NCBI RefSeq assembly: GCF_018991925.1
Contig: NW_024737042.1
Span: forward strand, 20,274,795 to 20,338,794
Reading direction: 5' to 3'
Length of the DNA stretch: 64,000 nucleotides
Origin: Homarus americanus
Taxonomy: Eukaryota; Arthropoda; Malacostraca; Decapoda; Nephropidae
Positions 57,764 through 64,000 of the stretch are shown here, piece by piece (the first letter of the stretch is position 1; each line of letters begins with the position of its first letter). The translations under genes and the position numbers were made by a program. The notes beneath the pieces were generated by a model. It made no database searches. It was not told where the DNA came from and saw nothing but the letters and a program-made list of their open reading frames with translations.

Positions 57764-59010
57764 ATGAAGCCTTTTGATTTAGCTACGTTCATTGCTGAAT
57801 CTTCAGTATTAAGTTTGGAGTGTAGTACCATTCGTAAAGATGATTGGGTTTTGTTGGCTAAGCATTATAAAGTGGAGATTAAGTCAAATTGGAAAAAGGC
57901 AACTGTCAAAAATGCCCTACTTAGATGTTTGGTGGAAAAGTTAATTTTGGATGATTCTGCGTTCACACTGTGTGAGATGGAGGAAGATCCGTCAGTAAAG
58001 TTAACAGAGTTGCAGTTAGAAAGAAAGAAGCTGGAGTTGGAAATGAAGTTAAGGTAGCAGGAAAAAGAAATGGAAGACAGGAAAGAGAAAGGGTGGACAG
58101 AGAAAGAGTTAGGGAGGACAGGGAAAGAGAAAGGAAGGCCAGGGAAAGAGAAAGAGCATTCCAGTTAGAGTTGTTGGATAAGAGAGCTACTCTGGAGTCG
58201 TGTGACGTCAAATTTGATGTAATTAAAGGGACGAAGATTGTGCCAAAATTTGACGAGCATGATCCAGAAGAGTTTTTCATCCAATTTGAGCAGATTGCCA
58301 CAACACTTTCCTGGCCTCAGCAGTATTGGCCCTTGCTGATCCAGTCTGTCCTTGTGGGCAAAGGCCGTTCCACTTACATGTCCCTAACCAGCCCTCAGCA
58401 AAATGAGTATTCTCTGGTCAAGTAAGCCAAATAGAAATCTTACCAGTTGACAGCAGAAAAATATAGGGATAAGTTTAGAAATACATTCAAATTGCCCGAT
58501 CAGTCATATATCGAATATGGTCACACAGTCAATAAGTTGCGCAACAGATGGCTATCGGCTAGTGGAGTTAAAACCTAAGATGAACTTTGTGAATTGATTG
58601 CACTAGAGCAGTATTTGAGAGGTGTCTCCATAGACTTCCGTATGTACGTTTGTGAGAAGGAAGTTACAACTATTGAGAGAGCTGCTATTTTGATGCAAAA
58701 TTTCAGTCATACTCATAAACATAAAGTTAATGAGGTTCCAGGCCCAGCCGGGAGTCCAGCTCAAGGTGGTAAGCACCCGTTTGGTAGCAGAGGTAATAAG
58801 CCCTCCTTCGAGAATGTTGGCAGAGGTTCTGATGGTCATGGTGATAATGGATTTAGTGTGTGTTTTTATTGTCAAAAGCCTGGTCACTATATTGCCCAAT
58901 GTCCTCGGCTCAATGCTACGGAGTCCCATGACACGCCTGTTGCTAATTTTGCATTTGTCTCAGTAGATGGTGCTGGTGTTATCCATGATGTTGCTCCGGT
59001 TCCTGACCCA
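57764..59010 (+). pseudogene. G3 Gag with SCAN-like capsid and CCHC knuckle
   Basis: Starts at ATG 57764-57766 (MKPFDLATFIAESSVL). An N-terminal domain is followed by a charged coiled-coil-like stretch (ELQLERKKLELEMKL, RERERKARERERAFQLELL). The capsid reads FDEHDPEEFFIQFEQIATTL, WPLLIQSVLVGKGRSTYMSL, YRDKFRNTFKLPDQSYIEYG, KLRNRWLSASGVKT and ELIALEQYLRGVSIDFRMYV. This WL...LEQ-L...V pattern matches the SCAN domain, which is known to derive from Gmr1-like Gag. The knuckle CFYCQKPGHYIAQC is at 58861-58902. The frame is broken near 58058 and 58425, with a stop at 58576. Confidence 0.8.
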
Positions 59011-59012
59011 GT

Positions 59013-59590
59013 TTGTGTGATCCGAAGGATCTGTTCCAGCCCTTTCACTTTCCTGGTTTTGTGTCCGTATCCGAGGGTAGTCCTGCTATCCCTGTGGGTT
59101 TTTTGAAGGATACTGGTGCTTCACTCAGTATTTTGTTGAAAAGTGCTCTTCCATCTGTGAAAGAGGCTTATAGTAGCGAGCATGTTGTGTTGCGGGACGT
59201 TAGTGGAACCACTTGCATTCCTTTGTGTAAAGTGTATCTTCGGACGGACCTTTTGTCTCAGCCAGTTACAGTAGGGGTTCAGGGGGTTTTGCCAGTGGAG
59301 GGAGTAACATTCCTCTTGGGAAATGATATAGCTGGTAGCTTTTGTTGTTCCGGATCCAGTTGTGTGCTGTACACCTTTGAGTAATAACCCTGCTGCAGAC
59401 CTTGTGAGTAAGTGTGTTGGGTTATTCCCTTTTGGTGCTGTAACCTGTAGTCAAGCTAAAATGGTGACGTATGGGACAGATGTGAGTGATCAGTGTGATG
59501 CTTTGCCTGATTATGATTTAAATGAACTGTTTGATGTTAGGCCAGAGCAGCTAGATGCAGGTTTAGTAGATCAGTTGTTAGGGATTTGTC
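59013..59590 (+). pseudogene. G3 aspartic protease and linker
   Basis: FLKDTGASLSILLKSALPSV has the DTGAS active site (59109-59123), followed by VVLRDVSGTTCIPLCKVYL and VTFLLGNDIAG. Another frame continues to 59600 with a linker (YDLNELFDVRPEQLDAGLV). In the usual Ty3 order RT would come next; here integrase does. Confidence 0.8.
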
Positions 59591-59594
59591 AAGT

Positions 59595-60330
59595 AATGTG
59601 AAGACAGATTCTAAGGATCGTGTGAATGTTGATTTCAGTAACCTTCCTGTCACAAGAGAGATGTTGATTTCTGCTCAAGAGTCTGACCAGTCGTTGATTC
59701 CTTTATTTGCTAGGGCCGTATCAGAACCAGAGACCCATTATGAATCTACTGTTTCCTCAGGCATACCTGTAGCAGATTTTTGACGTGCATGTCCTGTATG
59801 CCAGTTAGCTGGCAATTACAATCAAGTATTGTCACATGCACCTTTAAAACCTATATCCTATTGTTGAAGAGCCATTTGCAAAAGTAATCGTTGATTGTGT
59901 GGGCCCTCTTCCTAAAACAGAATGTGATAATGAATATTTGTTACCGGTGATGTGTGCTTCTACTAGATATCCAGCAGTTATACCTGTGCGGGCAATTGGT
60001 TTATTGGTTTATTTTATTTCTAGTGTATGTTATCAGATGAACTATACAGTCTAGTTTCGGATTCTCATCAAGTGAAATTATATTTGGGATGGATATCCGT
60101 GGTCCCTAGAAACTATTGCATGAGAACTGGGGAGAAGAAGATGAAACTGCAGAAGATAGAAAATAGAATGTTGGGGATAATGTGCTTTTGTTTTTGCCTA
60201 TTAGGAAGTTTCCCCTACAAGCTAAGTATCAGGGTCCCTTTGAAGTTTTGAGTAATGTAGATGTTAACTATGTTATAGCCACGCCTGAACCTATGAAGAC
60301 TGTGGATCTGTTCAAACCCTATTGCGTCGG
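59595..60330 (+). pseudogene. G3 integrase, located upstream of reverse transcriptase
   Basis: The N-terminal linker reads LPVTREMLISAQESDQSLIP, the zinc-finger remnant ACPVCQLAGNYNQ, the core start VDCVGPLPKTECDNEYL (catalytic Asp at 59892-59894) and STRYPAVIPVRAIG. After a deletion at about 60000-60100 it continues to KIENRMLG and LFLPIRKFPLQAKYQGPFEV (60190-60246), then VDLFKPY, the integrase C-terminal GPF-type domain. Several frames; most of the catalytic core is lost. Confidence 0.8.
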
Positions 60331-61075
60331 ACCTGATAAGGTGGTGTGCGATACAGTGACATGTGATGGAGTGAAGGAGGATTTGTTACCTAAGCATGAC
60401 TTCGAAGAGTTGAAAGTCAATATCAAACTGAACAATTCTGATGTGTTATGTGATCCTTCTTCTAAATTCTGCCATGTACTACAGGACCAGAGGAGCGATG
60501 TAATGTGTTTCTTACAGGAATATCAGCCCATCTTTGGTGATGTGACGCAGCCTAGCCCAGTGGTGACCCATGGTGTGGTGTTGGTGGACGACGTAGCCCC
60601 AGTGAAACAAGTACCCTACCGCATGTCTTCCCAGAAATCGGCATTCTGAATGACAAGGTGCAGTTCTTGATTGACAATAATTTGGCTGAACCTAGTGACA
60701 GTGAGTGGGCAACCCCTTGTGTCCAGGTACCTTTGTCAGAGGGGGCGAGACGCATATCGGCATTTGTTATCCCTTATGGCTTTGTATCAGTATACCGTTG
60801 TGCCATTTGGTATGCAAAACGCCCCTTCAACTTTCCAACGATTGATGTCAGTTGTCATTAATGGTTTGAATGGTGTCAGAACATATCTTGACGACGTAGT
60901 TGCGTTCTCTTCCACATGGAGTGAGCATATTGAGTCACTGCGTTGTCTGTTCAGTCGTCCTAATAGTGCTCGGCTCACTTTTAACCTCGTTAGGAGTGAG
61001 TTTGGCCATGCCAAACTAGTATTTTTGGGACATGAGATTGCCTATGAGTCAGTGGCCCCAGTCCAGGCCTAAAGT
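60331..61075 (+). pseudogene. G3 reverse transcriptase
   Basis: Follows integrase. Words: QEYQPIFGDVTQPSPVVTHG, VKQVPYRMS, VQFLIDNNLAEPSDSEWATP, then a deletion that removes the fingers (the reading jumps to a RRISAFVIPYG-type segment), TVVPFGMQNAPSTFQRLMS, GVRTYLDDVVAFSSTWSEHI (catalytic YLDD at 60884-60895), RSEFGHAKLVFLGHEI. Frameshifted; not functional. Confidence 0.85.
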
Positions 61076-61690
61076 TGAGGACATTGATACCTTGCCCATA
61101 ACCACAAACCTTAAGGCAATCCAAAGCTTTATGGGCATGACTGGTGTTATAGGAGAGTCTGCCTTAACTTTTCTGATGTTGCTAGGCCATTAACTGAATT
61201 AGTTAGTCCTAAAAGGGATTTCGTGTGGATGGAAAGTTGTCCAGAGGCATTTGATAAAATTAAGGTAATTTTTATGTGTAAGCCAGTTTTATGGGGATCA
61301 AACTTTGACAAGCTATTTGTTGTACAAGTAGATGATATTGACGTAGCAGCTGGGGTAGTTTTATTGCAAGAGAGTAGTATTGATGTTTTGCACCCAGTAT
61401 CTTACATGTCTACTAAATTTATGCCTCATCAAAGAAATTACTCTACCATTGAGAGAGAAGCAGCTGCATTGTTAATGGCGCTAGATAAATTTGATGTATA
61501 CCTTGGGAACAACAACCAGAAAATCATTGTATATAGCATCTGCAACCCCTTGCAATTTGTTACTCACATCAAGAACGAAAACCAACATTTAACTCGCTGG
61601 TGTTTGGCACTTCAACTGTGAAATTAGACATATGAAGGGTAAGGATAACATTATTGCTGATACTCTGTCTAGGACATATTAGGCAGATCT
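61076..61690 (+). pseudogene. G3 RNase H, last pol domain
   Basis: KAIQSFMGMTG-type connection, then FDKIKVIFMCKPVLWGSNFD, VDDIDVAAGVVLLQESSIDV, LHPVSYMSTKFMPHQRNYST and IEREAAALLMALDKFDVYLG, ending with KGKDNIIADTLSRTY and a stop at 61681. The polypurine tract AAGGAGGGGG (61735-61744) and LTR follow within 60 bp, so no integrase lies downstream. Confidence 0.85.
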
Positions 61691-61734
61691 GATAAAGGTG
61701 TGTTTCCAATATAAAATCCTATGGGTTTTATTTT

Positions 61735-61744
61735 AAGGAGGGGG
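61735..61744 (+). promoter_or_regulatory. G3 polypurine tract
   Basis: AAGGAGGGGG immediately before the TGTTAC start of the 3' LTR. Confidence 0.8.
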
Positions 61745-63008
<1,264 letters not shown>

Positions 63009-63033
63009 TCCCGTGTTATATGGACTAAATGAA

Positions 63034-63034
<1 letters not shown>

Positions 63035-63102
<68 letters not shown>

Positions 63103-63103
63103 T
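63035..63103. repeat. (TA)n microsatellite
   Basis: About 33 units; separated from the previous run by a SINE-tail fragment (GTGTTATATGGACTAAATGA). Confidence 0.95.
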
Positions 63104-63805
63104 TGTAAGGGTGGAAACGACCTTCCTGCTCGTTACCTCTGCTAACTCTCTCGTTTGCTGGCGCGACCCCCACTTGGGGGAGTTGGACGGAGGTGAGGAG
63201 GTTCTCTGCTACCTGTGTCACCAGCAGATTCACCCCAGCCGTCATACAGTCACTATCTATCTACCCTGCTGTTCGTCAAATTCTGGCTGTGATCTCATCA
63301 TAGGTCTTGGACTCGTGGGCTGTGTCCCCAGACCTTCACCTATCGACTGTCAATTCTCTGGACATCAACCACTACCGGTGCTCCTCTCCATCGTCGGTGC
63401 CCCCGGTGTTTCGTCTGCTGTATCAAGACATCGGCCGCTGTCACTCGAGTGAGGTTGAACAGATGCTTCCCCCTGAGAGTGGATCACTGTGTTCTGGAAC
63501 CTTCCCCAGGGCCACTGTCGTAGGAAATATCTGTTCATTGTTTGATTATATTGTTTGATTCCTTTAATTGCTGACTCCCATTAATTGTTTGCTTCCCTTT
63601 AATTGTTTGCTTCCTTTAATTGTTTGTTTCCCTTAATTATTTAACTCCATTAACTGTTTACTGCATTAATTGTTTGATTCCCGTAATTGTTACTTGATGT
63701 TCGTTGAGTGGTGTCAGAGTTTTGTGTTATATTTTTTATAGTAAAGAGATGTCAATCTCAAACGGTTGTTTGTTATTCCTCAGAAAACCATGGTCCTTGA
63801 CATTC
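63104..63805 (+). repeat. LTR-like segment
   Basis: Starts TGTAAGGGTGGAAACGACC and ends near CATGGTCCTTGACA, with GC-rich first half, T-rich second half and an AGTAAAGAG box near 63740. This shape suggests a solo or 5' LTR, but no second copy is in the window and no clear primer site follows. Confidence 0.25.
63535..63695. repeat. Degenerate tandem repeat, about 18-19 bp
   Basis: TTTAATTGTTTGCTTCCC and variants, about 8 copies, inside the LTR-like segment. Confidence 0.75.
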
Positions 63806-63860
63806 CCTGATTAAGATCCTGATTAGTCTGGTAAGGGATTTATATCCCTAAGTCCCAGGC

Positions 63861-63864
<4 letters not shown>

Positions 63865-63892
<28 letters not shown>
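63865..63892. repeat. (TA)n microsatellite
   Basis: 14 units preceding the repeat shared with 28946. Confidence 0.95.
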
Positions 63893-63894
<2 letters not shown>

Positions 63895-64000
63895 TAGCGG
63901 AATCGCCGCCCTCTGGGCGGCTCTTTCGCTAGGCCACAGTAGGACGTCACCCTCCGGGCGGCTCCACATTGTCTCACTGTAGTACATTAGGGTAGACCAC
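63893..64000. repeat. Interspersed repeat shared with 28946-29035
   Basis: Carries a perfect small hairpin CCGCCC-TCT-GGGCGG and GGCTCCACATTGTCTCACTG. Runs to the window edge. Confidence 0.6.

Overview
The window is repeat-dominated eukaryotic DNA, most likely from an arthropod and probably a decapod crustacean. The reasons are interstitial (AACCT)n/(TTAGG)n runs (the arthropod telomere motif), abundant (TA)n, (TAA)n and (TTA)n microsatellites, tRNA-derived SINEs ending in (TA)n, Penelope-like elements, and small pieces that look like Kazal and WAP protease-inhibitor domains, which are common in decapods. The taxon is inference; no diagnostic host gene is present. I find no intact host gene, no rRNA and no functional tRNA. 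Nearly all coding sequence belongs to mobile elements in various states of decay.

Layout. 1-7996: a minus-strand Ty3/gypsy-type LTR element (G1; left LTR cut by the window edge) carrying a nested minus-strand LINE (2280-5290) and, in place of its central pol, a foreign patch with Kazal-like, WAP-like and 39-bp repeat sequence. 7997-16975: a 36-bp satellite, into which G1 and a ~3-kb DNA transposon (8169-11137) have inserted. 16976-20550: low-content DNA and microsatellites. 20640-23083: a nearly intact minus-strand LINE with a restriction-like endonuclease, lying between two trinucleotide microsatellites. 23355-25990: a decayed P-element/THAP9-type transposon with inverted termini. 26000-29940: TGACGTCA cluster, one weak host exon candidate, SINE fold-backs, (TA)n and 25-bp arrays. 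29940-31210: Penelope-like RT fragment and a 1-kb ORF-less copy of the repeat that at 46046-49098 carries a 429-codon ORF. 31348-35350: a 21-bp satellite with higher-order structure. 37112-45640: two convergent Ty3/gypsy copies (G2-A plus, G2-B minus) with LTR pieces and a CR1-like LINE 3' end. 46046-49098: the ORF-bearing repeat, an uncharacterised RNase-H-fold transposase candidate. 49095-51000: Penelope C-terminal domain and 3' end, SINE fold-backs, (TA)n. 51200-56900: fold-back elements, one of them enclosing telomeric repeats. 56904-62404: a plus-strand LTR element (G3) whose integrase lies upstream of its reverse transcriptase and whose capsid resembles the SCAN fold (Gmr1 type). 62405-64000: long (TA)n, a Penelope-type 3' end and an LTR-like segment.

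Most notable are: (1) G3 with PR-INT-RT-RNaseH order and a SCAN-like Gag; (2) the ORF at 46678-48011, whose ORF-less sister copy in the same window gives a filled/empty pair bounded by TA; (3) the satellite-nested transposon encoding an unnamed transposase family; (4) the inverted-repeat element carrying telomeric repeats; (5) hammerhead-like motifs at two Penelope-type 3' ends.
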